Counted from the stretch's first letter, positions 34,387 to 43,935 are shown. The stretch is 64,000 nt of DNA from Vibrio maerlii (GCF_003415655.1 NZ_QRHC01000017.1:1-64000); one strand, 5' to 3'. The notes: a model not told the origin generated them from the sequence alone. A program made the numbers and translations.

Positions 34387-35268
34387 ATGTCTAAACGTGG
34401 TTTAGGAAAGGGGCTTGATGCATTGCTATCAACAAGCTCTTTAGCTCGAGAAAAACACCAGGTGGCTGAGCAAAGCCAAGAAAAATCTGCGGATGGTGAA
34501 CTGCGTGAGCTTGCGGTTGCACATTTACAGCCAGGTGTTTACCAACCGCGTAAAGAGATGTCATCCGAGGCGCTAGAGGAACTTGCAGCTTCGATTCAAT
34601 CACAAGGCATCATTCAACCGATCGTGGTTCGTCAAGTAGATGAACACAAGTTTGAGATCATTGCAGGTGAGCGTCGTTGGCGTGCTGCGAAACATGCAGG
34701 CTTAAAAGCAGTACCATGTTTAGTTAAGAACGTTCAAGATCGTGCTGCGATTGCGATGGCTTTGATTGAGAATATTCAGCGTGAAGACCTTAATGCGATC
34801 GAAGAAGCTCAAGCACTAGAGCGCTTACAAGATGAGTTCACACTTACTCACCAGCAAGTTGCTGAGGTAATTGGTAAGTCTCGAGCTACGGTAAGCAACC
34901 TATTGCGTCTAAATCAGCTAGAAACTGACGTAAAAAGTCTCGTTTCGGAAAAATTGATTGAAATGGGGCATGCTAGGGCTCTGCTTGCTCTTGAGGGTGA
35001 ACAACAGGTTGATGTTGCAAATCAAGTAGCGAAAAAACAGCTAACAGTACGACAAACGGAAGTACTTGTTAAGAAAGCGTTATCGGGAACGTCAGAAAAG
35101 GTCGAAAAACCAATCGATGAGCAAGCGAACATATGGGCAGAAACCCTAAGTTCGCAATTGAATGGTCAAGTTTCCATCACTCGCGCGAATGATGGGAAAT
35201 CAAAAATTACAATTAGTCTTGATGAGCCTCACAAATTAGAGCTCCTTATTGCAAAGCTACAGGGCTAA
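34387..35268 (+). CDS. parB: Chromosome partition protein ParB (Spo0J)
   Basis: A 293-residue ParB with an N-terminal CTPase/ParB domain containing the GERRWRAAKHAGL motif (about residues 95-107), a central helix-turn-helix (about 155-180, HQQVAEVIGKSRATVSNLL) that binds parS, and a C-terminal dimerisation domain. It begins MSKRGLGKGLDALL, the usual ParB start. It spreads from parS and activates ParA. A degenerate parS candidate lies in recF about 15 kb away. The partition operon ends before the atp promoter region. Confidence 0.97.
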   Translation: MSKRGLGKGLDALLSTSSLAREKHQVAEQSQEKSADGELRELAVAHLQPGVYQPRKEMSSEALEELAASIQSQGIIQPIVVRQVDEHKFEIIAGERRWRAAKHAGLKAVPCLVKNVQDRAAIAMALIENIQREDLNAIEEAQALERLQDEFTLTHQQVAEVIGKSRATVSNLLRLNQLETDVKSLVSEKLIEMGHARALLALEGEQQVDVANQVAKKQLTVRQTEVLVKKALSGTSEKVEKPIDEQANIWAETLSSQLNGQVSITRANDGKSKITISLDEPHKLELLIAKLQG

Positions 35269-35277
35269 ATGAGATAA

Positions 35278-35291
35278 TTGACATAAGTCAA
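35278..35291. promoter_or_regulatory. FNR-like inverted repeat upstream of atpI
   Basis: TTGAC-ATAA-GTCAA is a perfect inverted repeat with the TTGA-N6-TCAA spacing of FNR/CRP family sites; the FNR consensus has T and A at the inner positions instead of C and G. It lies 75 bases before the proposed atp -35. Regulation is inferred only. Confidence 0.4.
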
Positions 35292-35365
35292 AGAAACCTT
35301 AATTTGTTTTTTGTGCGGAAGTTGACGGTTTGTAAATGAAACTGTAACTATTTGCTGCGTTTATA

Positions 35366-35395
35366 TTGCAAACGGTTTGTATCAAAACGTATAAT
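35366..35395 (+). promoter_or_regulatory. atp operon promoter
   Basis: TTGCAA (35366-35371) and a perfect TATAAT (35390-35395) are 18 bases apart. Transcription would begin about 35402, with a leader of about 57 bases to atpI. It is the only clear promoter before the nine-gene operon. Confidence 0.75.
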
Positions 35396-35458
35396 TTCTG
35401 CAATTTCCCCGCACGGCGAAGCTAAGTGCATAGTGGATTTTATTAGAGGTATGAATAC

Positions 35459-35848
35459 ATGGTAACTACGCTGGCTCGACCAGGACGAGAGCTTGCTAAG
35501 CGATTGATGTTGATTCAAGTGAGCGTGGTTATTTTTGTGGCAGCAGGGATGGCTTTAGCCGTTGATGTTGATTGGGGGATTGCAGCACTGATTGGCGGTG
35601 GCATTTTTGTCGTCGCGAATATGGTGTTTGCTGTCTTTGCGTTCTTATTTAGCGGTGCTCGCGCAGCTAAATTGGTCGCAGCTTCTTTCTTTGCCGGAGA
35701 GGCATTGAAGATCCTTATCACAATCGCATTGTTCTCTTTTGTCTACGTGTATATGCAGGTGGAACTCGTTCCCCTCAAACTAACCTATTTGCTGGTATTA
35801 GGTATCAATATCTTTGCTCCAGCGCTATTCATTAACAACAAAAAATAG
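35459..35848 (+). CDS. atpI: ATP synthase protein I AtpI
   Basis: A 129-residue hydrophobic protein with four predicted membrane helices and a charged N-terminus (RPGRELAKRL). AtpI helps assemble the c-ring and is not part of the final enzyme. The length matches E. coli AtpI. It is the first gene of the atp operon, and atpB starts 8 bases after it. Sequence conservation in this family is low, so the call rests mostly on position and topology. Confidence 0.9.
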   Translation: MVTTLARPGRELAKRLMLIQVSVVIFVAAGMALAVDVDWGIAALIGGGIFVVANMVFAVFAFLFSGARAAKLVAASFFAGEALKILITIALFSFVYVYMQVELVPLKLTYLLVLGINIFAPALFINNKK

Positions 35849-35856
35849 GATGAGTT

Positions 35857-36666
35857 ATGGCTGCGCCAGGTGAAGCGCTAACATCGTCTGGATACATCTC
35901 TCACCACCTATCTAATCTTTCATTAGCAAAGCTTGGTTTGGTGGCTGAAGAGTCTAGTTTCTGGAACGTACATATCGATAGCCTGTTTTTTTCTTGGTTT
36001 ACTGGTTTAATCTTCTTAGGAATTTTTTACAAGGTAGCAAAGGGAACAACAGCAGGTGTACCGGGTAAGCTTCAGTGTGCTGTAGAAATGATCGTTGAAT
36101 TTGTCGCGCAAAACGTCAAAGACACCTTTCATGGACGCAACCCATTGATCGCTCCTCTAGCACTGACGATCTTTTGTTGGGTATTCTTAATGAACTTGAT
36201 GGACCTTGTGCCTATCGATTTCTTACCGTACTCAGCGGAGCAGATGGGTATTCCTTATCTTAAGGTTGTACCGTCAGCTGATGTAAATATCACTATGGCT
36301 ATGGCTCTAGGTGTGTTTGCTCTGATGATCTACTACAGCATCAAAGTGAAAGGCCTAGGCGGTTTTGCTAAAGAATTGGCATTACACCCATTCAACCACT
36401 GGACAATGATTCCGTTCAACCTACTTATTGAAGTGGTATCGCTATTGGCGAAACCTCTGTCACTAGGTATGCGTCTATTCGGTAACATGTTCGCGGGTGA
36501 GGTTGTATTCATTCTTTGTGCGGCAATGCTTCCATGGTATTTACAATGGATGGGCTCACTACCGTGGGCGATTTTCCATATTCTGGTAATCTTGATTCAA
36601 GCATTCGTGTTCATGATGTTGACAATTGTATATATGTCAATGGCACACGAAGATAGTGATCATTAA
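35857..36666 (+). CDS. atpB: ATP synthase F0 subunit a
   Basis: A 269-residue membrane subunit that, with the c-ring, forms the ion half-channels. The conserved helix with the essential arginine is visible as AKPLSLGMRLFGNMFAGE (about residue 203), followed by FVFMMLTIVYMSMAHE at the C-terminus. It corresponds to E. coli subunit a (271). No sodium-specific pattern is apparent here; proton coupling is assumed. TAGGATGAG precedes the ATG. Confidence 0.97.
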   Translation: MAAPGEALTSSGYISHHLSNLSLAKLGLVAEESSFWNVHIDSLFFSWFTGLIFLGIFYKVAKGTTAGVPGKLQCAVEMIVEFVAQNVKDTFHGRNPLIAPLALTIFCWVFLMNLMDLVPIDFLPYSAEQMGIPYLKVVPSADVNITMAMALGVFALMIYYSIKVKGLGGFAKELALHPFNHWTMIPFNLLIEVVSLLAKPLSLGMRLFGNMFAGEVVFILCAAMLPWYLQWMGSLPWAIFHILVILIQAFVFMMLTIVYMSMAHEDSDH

Positions 36667-36722
36667 TTTTTAAAAGCTTTTTATTTAGGCATTAAGCCGA
36701 CAACTATAAATTGGAGATAGTA

Positions 36723-36977
36723 ATGGAAACTGTACTGAGCTTTTCAGCAATCGCAGTAGCAATCATCGTAGGTCTTTGTGCAGTAGGTACTGCAATCGGC
36801 TTCGCAATCCTAGGCGGTAAGTTCCTAGAAGGCGCTGCGCGTCAACCAGAAATGGCACCGATGCTGCAAGTTAAGATGTTCATCATCGCAGGTCTACTGG
36901 ATGCGGTTCCAATGATCGGTATCGTAATCGCTCTACTATTCACATTCGCAAACCCATTCGTTGGTCAACTAGGTTAA
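36723..36977 (+). CDS. atpE: ATP synthase F0 subunit c
   Basis: An 84-residue two-helix proteolipid that forms the rotating ring. The polar loop is GAARQPEMAP, and the ion-binding acidic residue is the Asp in AGLLDAVPMIGIVIALL. An Asp at this place without the extra Gln/Thr ligand set of sodium enzymes points to protons. I take the ATG at 36723, with GGAG 6 bases before it, over an in-frame start at 36711. The gene is highly expressed in most bacteria, and its codon choice is biased accordingly. Confidence 0.97.
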   Translation: METVLSFSAIAVAIIVGLCAVGTAIGFAILGGKFLEGAARQPEMAPMLQVKMFIIAGLLDAVPMIGIVIALLFTFANPFVGQLG

Positions 36978-37049
36978 TCACTTTTGACTTGAGACAAGCC
37001 TCGCTTGTCACAGATTAACATTAGGTCCAATTAAAGAGGGGTAGCTGTT

Positions 37050-37520
37050 GTGAATATGAACGCAACTCTGCTAGGTCAAGCAATCTCATTCGCACTGTTT
37101 GTGTGGTTCTGCATGAAATATGTATGGCCGCCAATCATGGATGCAATCGAAGAACGTCAGAAGAAAATTGCTGATGGTCTTGTGGCTGCAGAGCGAGCAG
37201 AGAAGAGCTTAGATCTAGCTCAAGCCAACGCTTCTGATTCATTGAAAGAAGCGAAGCGCACAGCAACTGAGATCATCGAGCAAGCAAATAAGCGTAGCGC
37301 TCAAATTGTTGACGAAGCTCGTGAAGAAGCTCAGGCAGAACGCCAGAAGATTCTTACACAAGCGGAAGCTGAAATTGAAGCTGAACGCAACCGCGCGCGT
37401 GATGATCTGCGCAAACAAGTTGCAACTCTGGCTTTAGCTGGTGCCGAGAAAATTCTAGAGCGCTCTATTGATAAAGAGGCGCACAAAGATCTTCTCGACA
37501 ACATTACTGCAAAACTTTAA
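37050..37520 (+). CDS. atpF: ATP synthase F0 subunit b
   Basis: A 156-residue peripheral stalk subunit with one N-terminal membrane helix (about residues 5-24, GQAISFALFVWFCMKYVWPP) and a long charged coiled coil (about 35-140) rich in Ala, Glu, Lys and Arg. The length is identical to E. coli AtpF. The start is GTG with GAGGGG 10 bases upstream. It dimerises and links subunit a to delta and the alpha3beta3 head. Confidence 0.96.
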   Translation: MNMNATLLGQAISFALFVWFCMKYVWPPIMDAIEERQKKIADGLVAAERAEKSLDLAQANASDSLKEAKRTATEIIEQANKRSAQIVDEAREEAQAERQKILTQAEAEIEAERNRARDDLRKQVATLALAGAEKILERSIDKEAHKDLLDNITAKL

Positions 37521-37534
37521 GGCTGGGGGCGCAT

Positions 37535-38068
37535 ATGTCTGATTTGACTACTATCGCACGCCCCTATGCTAAAGCAGCATTTGACTTTGCTGTAGATAAA
37601 GGTGCACTAGACCAATGGGTTGAAATGCTAGCTTTTACTACAGAAGTTGCTAACAACGAACAAGTTCATGAGCTTTTAACAAGCTCAACGTCAGCTAAGA
37701 AATTAACTGATATCTTTGTCGCTGTTTGTGGCGAGCAACTCGACGAGTTTGGCCAAAACCTGATCAAGGTAATGGCTGAAAACGAGAGGCTGCTAGCCCT
37801 ACCGGATGTATACGCTGAATTCTTGCGCCTGAAACAGGAGCATGAAAAAGAGATCACGGCTGACGTTATCTCTGCTACAGAACTTTCTGAGCAACAACAA
37901 GCTGACATCATTAGCAAACTTGAAACGCGCCTTGAGCGCAAAGTTAAGCTGAATTGCAGTGTAGACGAGACCCTACTTGGTGGGGTTATTATTCGAGCCG
38001 GAGACTTAGTCATCGATAACTCAGCACGCGGTCGTTTGAACCGACTGAGCGATGCATTGCAGTCTTAA
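37535..38068 (+). CDS. atpH: ATP synthase F1 subunit delta
   Basis: A 177-residue stator subunit that caps the alpha3beta3 head and binds the b dimer. The N-terminus TIARPYAKAAFDFAVDKGA and the C-terminal LLGGVIIRAGDLVIDNSARGRL are the two conserved blocks of the OSCP/delta family. The length is identical to E. coli AtpH. It is separated from atpA by 13 bases. Confidence 0.97.
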   Translation: MSDLTTIARPYAKAAFDFAVDKGALDQWVEMLAFTTEVANNEQVHELLTSSTSAKKLTDIFVAVCGEQLDEFGQNLIKVMAENERLLALPDVYAEFLRLKQEHEKEITADVISATELSEQQQADIISKLETRLERKVKLNCSVDETLLGGVIIRAGDLVIDNSARGRLNRLSDALQS

Positions 38069-38081
38069 TGGGGATTGGAGC

Positions 38082-39623
38082 ATGCAACTTAATTCCACGG
38101 AAATTAGCGATCTAATCAAACAACGTATCGAATCTTTCGAAGTTGTTAGTGAAGCTCGTAATGAAGGTACTATCGTATCGGTAAGCGACGGTATCATTCG
38201 CATTCACGGCCTAGCGGACGTGATGCAAGGTGAAATGATTGAATTACCGGGTGGCCGTTATGCACTAGCACTTAACCTTGAGCGTGACTCGGTTGGTGCG
38301 GTTGTAATGGGCCCATATGCTGACCTTAAGGAAGGCATGAAAGTAACAGGTACTGGCCGCATTCTTGAAGTGCCAGTTGGTCCAGAACTGCTAGGTCGCG
38401 TAGTGAACACACTAGGTGAACCTATCGATGGTAAAGGTCCAATCGAAGCGAAACTGTCTTCGCCTGTTGAAGTGATTGCACCAGGTGTAATCGACCGTAA
38501 ATCGGTAGACCAACCTGTACAAACTGGTTATAAGTCAGTTGACTCAATGATCCCAATCGGTCGTGGTCAGCGTGAGCTTATCATCGGTGACCGCCAAACT
38601 GGTAAAACAGCAATGGCGATCGATGCAATCATCAACCAGAGAGATTCTGGTATTTTCTCAATCTACGTAGCAATCGGTCAGAAAGCATCGACTATCGCTA
38701 ACGTAGTACGCAAACTAGAAGAGCACGGTGCGCTAGCGAACACTATCGTTGTCGTTGCTTCGGCTTCTGAGTCTGCTGCGCTGCAATACCTAGCGCCATA
38801 CTCTGGTTGTGCGATGGGTGAATACTTCCGTGATCGCGGTGAAGATGCACTGATTGTTTACGATGACCTATCTAAACAAGCGGTCGCTTACCGTCAGATT
38901 TCTCTACTACTTAAGCGTCCACCAGGTCGTGAAGCATTCCCAGGTGATGTTTTCTACCTTCACTCGCGTCTACTAGAGCGTGCAGCTCGTGTAAGCGAAG
39001 AGTACGTAGAGAAGTTCACTAACGGTGAAGTGAAAGGTAAGACGGGTTCTCTAACTGCGCTTCCTATCATCGAAACACAAGCTGGTGACGTATCTGCATT
39101 CGTACCGACTAACGTAATCTCGATTACCGATGGTCAGATCTTCCTACAAACTGAGCTATTCAACGCAGGTGTTCGTCCAGCGGTTGACCCAGGTATCTCA
39201 GTATCTCGTGTAGGTGGTTCAGCACAGACGAAAATCATCAAGAAGCTATCAGGCGGTATCCGTACTGCACTAGCGCAATACCGTGAACTTGCAGCGTTTG
39301 CTCAGTTCTCGTCTGACCTTGATGAAGCAACGAAGAAGCAGCTAGACCACGGTCAAAAAGTGACAGAACTGATGAAGCAGAAGCAATACGCTCCAATGTC
39401 TGTATTTGACCAAGCGCTAGTTATCTTCGCCGCTGAACGTGGTTACCTTGATGATGTAGAACTTAATAAAGTTCTCGATTTCGAGGCGGCTCTACTATCG
39501 TACGCTCGCGGTCAACATGCTGAATTAGCAGCTGAGATCGACAAGACGGGTGCTTACAACGATGAAATCGAAGCGAAGCTTAAAACGCTTACTGACGATT
39601 TCAAAGCAACCCAAACTTGGTAA
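38082..39623 (+). CDS. atpA: ATP synthase F1 subunit alpha
   Basis: This 513-residue non-catalytic nucleotide-binding subunit has the P-loop GDRQTGKTAMAID (about residues 169-181) and the ATPase alpha/beta signature PAVDPGISVSRVGGSAQ. The length is identical to E. coli AtpA. I use the ATG at 38082, with TTGGAG before it and homologues starting MQLNSTEIS. An in-frame ATG 10 codons upstream would overlap atpH and lacks a ribosome binding site. Confidence 0.98.
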   Translation: MQLNSTEISDLIKQRIESFEVVSEARNEGTIVSVSDGIIRIHGLADVMQGEMIELPGGRYALALNLERDSVGAVVMGPYADLKEGMKVTGTGRILEVPVGPELLGRVVNTLGEPIDGKGPIEAKLSSPVEVIAPGVIDRKSVDQPVQTGYKSVDSMIPIGRGQRELIIGDRQTGKTAMAIDAIINQRDSGIFSIYVAIGQKASTIANVVRKLEEHGALANTIVVVASASESAALQYLAPYSGCAMGEYFRDRGEDALIVYDDLSKQAVAYRQISLLLKRPPGREAFPGDVFYLHSRLLERAARVSEEYVEKFTNGEVKGKTGSLTALPIIETQAGDVSAFVPTNVISITDGQIFLQTELFNAGVRPAVDPGISVSRVGGSAQTKIIKKLSGGIRTALAQYRELAAFAQFSSDLDEATKKQLDHGQKVTELMKQKQYAPMSVFDQALVIFAAERGYLDDVELNKVLDFEAALLSYARGQHAELAAEIDKTGAYNDEIEAKLKTLTDDFKATQTW

Positions 39624-39665
39624 TAGGTCGGTGGCAGTAATGCCACCAACTAATGGAGAGTAACG

Positions 39666-40532
39666 ATGGCCGGCGCAAAAGAGATACGTAATAAAATCGG
39701 TAGTGTGAAAAGCACTCAGAAGATTACGAAAGCAATGGAAATGGTAGCAGCTTCAAAAATGCGTCGCTCTCAAGATGCAATGGAAGCTTCTCGTCCATAT
39801 GCTGAAACTATACGTAAAGTGATCGGTCACGTAGCAAACGCAAGCCTAGAGTATCGTCATCCATACCTAGAAGAGCGTGAAGCTAAACGTGTTGGTTATA
39901 TCATCGTTTCTACCGACCGCGGTCTGTGTGGTGGTTTGAACATTAACCTGTTCAAGAAAGCTATGACAGACATGCAAAACTGGTCTGAGAAGGGTGCTGA
40001 AGTTGAACTTGCAATCGTAGGTTCTAAAGCAACAGCATTCTTCAACAACAGCGGCGCGAAAGTGGCGGCGCAAGTATCTGGCCTAGGCGATAGTCCTAGC
40101 CTGGAAGACCTAATCGGTTCGGTAAGCGTAATGCTTAAGAAATACGATGAAGGCGAGTTGGATCGTCTATACGTAGTGTTCAATAAATTTGTAAACACTA
40201 TGGTACAAGAACCAACGATCGATCAATTGTTACCTTTGCCTAAATCGGACAGCGAAGAAATGCAGCGTGATCACTCGTGGGATTACATCTACGAACCTGA
40301 GCCTAAGTCTCTACTAGATGCACTATTGGTGCGTTATGTTGAGTCCCAGGTGTACCAAGGTGTCGTAGAGAACCTGGCTTGTGAGCAAGCAGCACGAATG
40401 ATTGCTATGAAAGCAGCAACGGATAACGCTAGCAACCTGATTGAAGACTTAGAGCTTGTGTATAACAAGGCGCGTCAAGCGGCGATCACACAAGAACTGT
40501 CTGAGATTGTATCAGGCGCAGCAGCGGTTTAA
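39666..40532 (+). CDS. atpG: ATP synthase F1 subunit gamma
   Basis: A 288-residue central-stalk rotor subunit. Both coiled-coil arms are clear: AGAKEIRNKIGSVKSTQKIT at the N-terminus and YNKARQAAITQELSEIVSGA at the C-terminus, the latter being the PROSITE-like family signature. The globular middle has STDRGLCGGLNINLFK. The length is equal to E. coli AtpG (287). AATGGAGAG precedes the ATG. Confidence 0.98.
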   Translation: MAGAKEIRNKIGSVKSTQKITKAMEMVAASKMRRSQDAMEASRPYAETIRKVIGHVANASLEYRHPYLEEREAKRVGYIIVSTDRGLCGGLNINLFKKAMTDMQNWSEKGAEVELAIVGSKATAFFNNSGAKVAAQVSGLGDSPSLEDLIGSVSVMLKKYDEGELDRLYVVFNKFVNTMVQEPTIDQLLPLPKSDSEEMQRDHSWDYIYEPEPKSLLDALLVRYVESQVYQGVVENLACEQAARMIAMKAATDNASNLIEDLELVYNKARQAAITQELSEIVSGAAAV

Positions 40533-40566
40533 GTTTAGGTAAAACTAATAAGTTAGAGGATTAACG

Positions 40567-41970
40567 ATGGCTACAGGTAAGATCGTACAGATCATCGGTG
40601 CAGTAGTCGACGTAGAGTTCCCACAGAGTGAAGTACCAAGTGTATATGACGCTCTGAACGTAACTGAAGCGAAAGAGCGTCTAGTTCTTGAGGTTCAACA
40701 ACAGCTAGGCGGTGGCGTAGTTCGTTGTATCGTAATGGGTAGCTCTGATGGTTTACGTCGTGGAGTTGAAGTAGTAAATACAGGCGCTCCAATTTCAGTA
40801 CCAGTAGGTACTAAGACCCTAGGTCGTATCATGAACGTTCTTGGTGACGCGATTGATGAGTGTGGTGAAATCGGTGCGGAAGAGACTTACTCTATCCACC
40901 GTGAAGCGCCAAGCTACGAAGACCAATCAAATGAGATCGCTCTTCTAGAGACGGGTGTAAAGGTAATCGACCTAGTTTGTCCATTCGCTAAGGGTGGTAA
41001 AATCGGTCTATTCGGTGGTGCGGGTGTAGGTAAGACCGTTAACATGATGGAGCTTATCAACAACATCGCACTTCAACACTCAGGTCTATCTGTTTTCGCA
41101 GGTGTTGGTGAGCGTACTCGTGAAGGTAACGATTTCTACTTTGAGATGCAGGAAGCGGGCGTTGTAAACGTTGAGAATCCTGAAGAATCTAAAGTAGCAA
41201 TGGTATACGGCCAGATGAACGAGCCACCAGGTAACCGTCTACGTGTTGCACTGACTGGTCTAACAATGGCAGAGCGTTTCCGTGACGAAGGTCGTGACGT
41301 ACTTCTGTTCGTTGATAACATCTACCGTTACACACTTGCAGGTACAGAGGTATCAGCACTGCTAGGTCGTATGCCTTCAGCGGTAGGTTACCAGCCAACT
41401 CTTGCAGAAGAGATGGGTGTACTTCAGGAGCGTATCACGTCAACTAAGTCTGGCTCTATCACGTCTGTACAGGCGGTATATGTACCAGCCGATGACTTGA
41501 CTGACCCGTCTCCAGCAACCACGTTCGCGCACTTGGATGCAACGGTTGTACTTAACCGTAACATCGCAGCAATGGGTCTATACCCAGCGATCGACCCACT
41601 AGACTCTACATCTCGTATGCTAGATCCACTAGTCGTTGGTCAAGAGCACTACGACATCGCTCGTGGTGTTCAGTCTACGCTGCAGCGTTATAAAGAGCTG
41701 AAGGACATCATCGCGATCCTAGGTATGGATGAGCTATCTGAAGAAGATAAGCAAGTTGTATCTCGTGCTCGTAAGATTGAACGTTTCCTAACTCAGCCTT
41801 ACCACGTAGCGGAAGTATTTACTGGCGACCCAGGTATCTACGTACCACTTAAAGACACGCTAAGTGGCTTTAAAGGTCTACTAGCTGGTGACTACGATGA
41901 CATTCCAGAGCAAGCCTTCATGTACTGCGGTAAGATTGAAGACGCTGTTGAGAATGCTAAGAAGCTATAA
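40567..41970 (+). CDS. atpD: ATP synthase F1 subunit beta
   Basis: This 467-residue catalytic subunit has the P-loop GGAGVGKTVNMMELI (about residues 150-164), the catalytic glutamate region GVGERTREGNDFY and the signature PAIDPLDSTS. The length is close to E. coli AtpD (460). TTAGAGGA precedes the ATG. Strong bias toward preferred codons (for example CGT for Arg) shows high expression. Confidence 0.98.
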   Translation: MATGKIVQIIGAVVDVEFPQSEVPSVYDALNVTEAKERLVLEVQQQLGGGVVRCIVMGSSDGLRRGVEVVNTGAPISVPVGTKTLGRIMNVLGDAIDECGEIGAEETYSIHREAPSYEDQSNEIALLETGVKVIDLVCPFAKGGKIGLFGGAGVGKTVNMMELINNIALQHSGLSVFAGVGERTREGNDFYFEMQEAGVVNVENPEESKVAMVYGQMNEPPGNRLRVALTGLTMAERFRDEGRDVLLFVDNIYRYTLAGTEVSALLGRMPSAVGYQPTLAEEMGVLQERITSTKSGSITSVQAVYVPADDLTDPSPATTFAHLDATVVLNRNIAAMGLYPAIDPLDSTSRMLDPLVVGQEHYDIARGVQSTLQRYKELKDIIAILGMDELSEEDKQVVSRARKIERFLTQPYHVAEVFTGDPGIYVPLKDTLSGFKGLLAGDYDDIPEQAFMYCGKIEDAVENAKKL

Positions 41971-41988
41971 GGCTAACTAGGAGGCGAT

Positions 41989-42411
41989 ATGGCACCAATA
42001 ACCTTTCATCTAGACGTTGTAAGTGCGGAGAAGAGCTTGTTCTCTGGCCGTGTTGAAACGTTTCAGGTGACCGGTAGTGAGGGTGAGCTAGGTATCTTTC
42101 ATGGCCACACTCCATTACTGACTGCTATCAATCCTGGTATGGTGCGTATTGTTAAGCAACACGGTCAAGAAGAATTCATCTATGTCTCTGGTGGCATGGT
42201 TGAGGTTCAACCGGGAACAGCAACAGTACTTGCTGATACCGCTATCCGTGGTGAAGAACTAGACGCAGCTAAGGCGGAAGAAGCCAAGCGCAAAGCTGAG
42301 GAGAATATCCACAATCAGCATGGCGACATGGACTTCGCACAAGCAGCCAGCGAGCTAGCTAAAGCCATTGCTCAGCTACGAGTGATCGAGCTGACGAAAA
42401 AGCACCGCTAA
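41989..42411 (+). CDS. atpC: ATP synthase F1 subunit epsilon
   Basis: A 140-residue subunit with an N-terminal beta-sandwich (about 1-85, TGSEGELGIFHGHTPLLTAI) and a two-helix C-terminal domain that can inhibit ATP hydrolysis. The length is equal to E. coli AtpC (139). AGGAGGCGAT precedes the ATG, an unusually perfect ribosome binding site. It ends the atp operon, with a strong terminator 25 bases after the stop. Confidence 0.97.
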   Translation: MAPITFHLDVVSAEKSLFSGRVETFQVTGSEGELGIFHGHTPLLTAINPGMVRIVKQHGQEEFIYVSGGMVEVQPGTATVLADTAIRGEELDAAKAEEAKRKAEENIHNQHGDMDFAQAASELAKAIAQLRVIELTKKHR

Positions 42412-42435
42412 TCGCTGATTAGCGACAGCAGATAC

Positions 42436-42463
42436 AAAAGGCGACCCTAGGTCGCCTTTTTTG
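42436..42463 (+). terminator. atp operon terminator
   Basis: AAAAGGCGACC and GGTCGCCTTTT pair perfectly around CTA, followed by TT. It separates atpC from glmU. Confidence 0.93.
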
Positions 42464-42552
42464 TATTATAATTATCCAAATTTAAACAGGGACTTGGATC
42501 GTAGAATCAAGATCTGTTTTATAACTATTAACGTTTTTACTAGGTTGTTTTG

Positions 42553-43914
42553 ATGAAATTTAGTGCTGTGATTCTGGCGGCGGGTAAGGGAACCCGCATG
42601 TACTCTAATATGCCTAAGGTACTGCATACCTTAGCGGGCAAACCTATGGTTAAGCACGTGATTGATACGTGCTCAGGTCTAGGTGCGCAAAATATCCACT
42701 TGGTTTATGGCCATGGTGGCGATCAGATGAAGCAAGCACTAGTAGATGAACAAGTGAATTGGGCACTACAAGAGCAACAGCTAGGTACCGGCCACGCGGT
42801 TGATCAGGCATCAATGCATTTTGCTGATGATGAGAAGGTGTTGGTTCTTTACGGTGATGTACCACTGATTTCAGAACAAACGATTGAAAACCTGCTTGAA
42901 GCGCAGCCTACCGGTGGTATTGCGCTACTGACCGTCGTTCTGGACAACCCAACGGGTTACGGTCGTATTCTTCGTCGTAATGGTCCTGTGGTTGCTATTG
43001 TTGAGCAGAAAGATGCGACAGAAGAACAGAAGCTGATTAAAGAAATTAATACGGGTGTTATGGTAGCAACCGGTGGCGATCTTAAGCGTTGGCTGTCTGG
43101 TCTTAACAACGATAATGCTCAGGGTGAATATTACCTGACTGATGTCATCGCGGCGGCGCATGATGAAGGTCGCGCTGTTGAAGCGGTACACCCAGCAAAC
43201 CCTATTGAAGTTGAGGGTGTTAATGATCGAGCTCAGCTTGCTCGCCTAGAGCGCGCATTCCAATCAATGCAAGCGCAGAAGCTGCTTGAGCAAGGCGTAA
43301 TGCTACGTGATCCATCACGTTTTGATCTGCGTGGTGAGCTGCAATGCGGTATGGACTGTGAAATAGATGCGAACGTGATCATAGAGGGTACAGTAACCCT
43401 AGGTGATAACGTGACGATCGGTACTGGTTGTGTACTGAAAGATTGTGAAATCGACGATAACACATTAGTCCGCCCATACAGTGTCATCGAAGGTGCAACG
43501 GTCGGTGAAGAGTGTACGGTAGGTCCGTTTACCCGTCTGCGCCCTGGAGCTGAGCTGCGTAATGACGCTCATGTCGGTAACTTCGTTGAAGTGAAAAACG
43601 CTCGCCTTGGTGAAGGCTCTAAAGCAAACCATTTAACTTACCTAGGTGATGCGGAAATTGGCCAGCGCGTAAATGTTGGAGCTGGTGCAATTACCTGTAA
43701 TTACGATGGTGCAAACAAGTTTAAGACGATCATCGGTGATGATGTGTTTGTTGGCTCTGATAGTCAGCTCATTGCACCTATTACAATTGCAAACGGTGCG
43801 ACAGTGGGCGCAGGTTCAACCGTTACCAAGGATGTCGCTGAGAACGAGTTAGTGATTAGCCGTGCGAAAGAACGTCGTATCGCAAACTGGCAACGTCCAG
43901 TTAAGAAGAAGTAA
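42553..43914 (+). CDS. glmU: Bifunctional N-acetylglucosamine-1-phosphate uridyltransferase / glucosamine-1-phosphate acetyltransferase GlmU
   Basis: This 453-residue enzyme makes UDP-GlcNAc for peptidoglycan and lipopolysaccharide. The N-terminal uridyltransferase domain has the motif LAAGKGTRMYS (about residues 9-19), and the C-terminal part (about 250-450) is a left-handed beta-helix of hexapeptide repeats with the acetyltransferase motif NYDGANKFKT. The length equals E. coli GlmU (456). The frame is also open at a TTG immediately before the ATG; I take the ATG. The atp-glmU order matches enterobacteria. Confidence 0.97.
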   Translation: MKFSAVILAAGKGTRMYSNMPKVLHTLAGKPMVKHVIDTCSGLGAQNIHLVYGHGGDQMKQALVDEQVNWALQEQQLGTGHAVDQASMHFADDEKVLVLYGDVPLISEQTIENLLEAQPTGGIALLTVVLDNPTGYGRILRRNGPVVAIVEQKDATEEQKLIKEINTGVMVATGGDLKRWLSGLNNDNAQGEYYLTDVIAAAHDEGRAVEAVHPANPIEVEGVNDRAQLARLERAFQSMQAQKLLEQGVMLRDPSRFDLRGELQCGMDCEIDANVIIEGTVTLGDNVTIGTGCVLKDCEIDDNTLVRPYSVIEGATVGEECTVGPFTRLRPGAELRNDAHVGNFVEVKNARLGEGSKANHLTYLGDAEIGQRVNVGAGAITCNYDGANKFKTIIGDDVFVGSDSQLIAPITIANGATVGAGSTVTKDVAENELVISRAKERRIANWQRPVKKK

Positions 43915-43935
43915 TCTTTCTTTAGAGCGAATACC

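Noticed and set aside
38052..38081. Upstream in-frame ATG for atpA
   Set aside because: It would overlap atpH and has no ribosome binding site. Homologues begin at the ATG at 38082 with TTGGAG before it.
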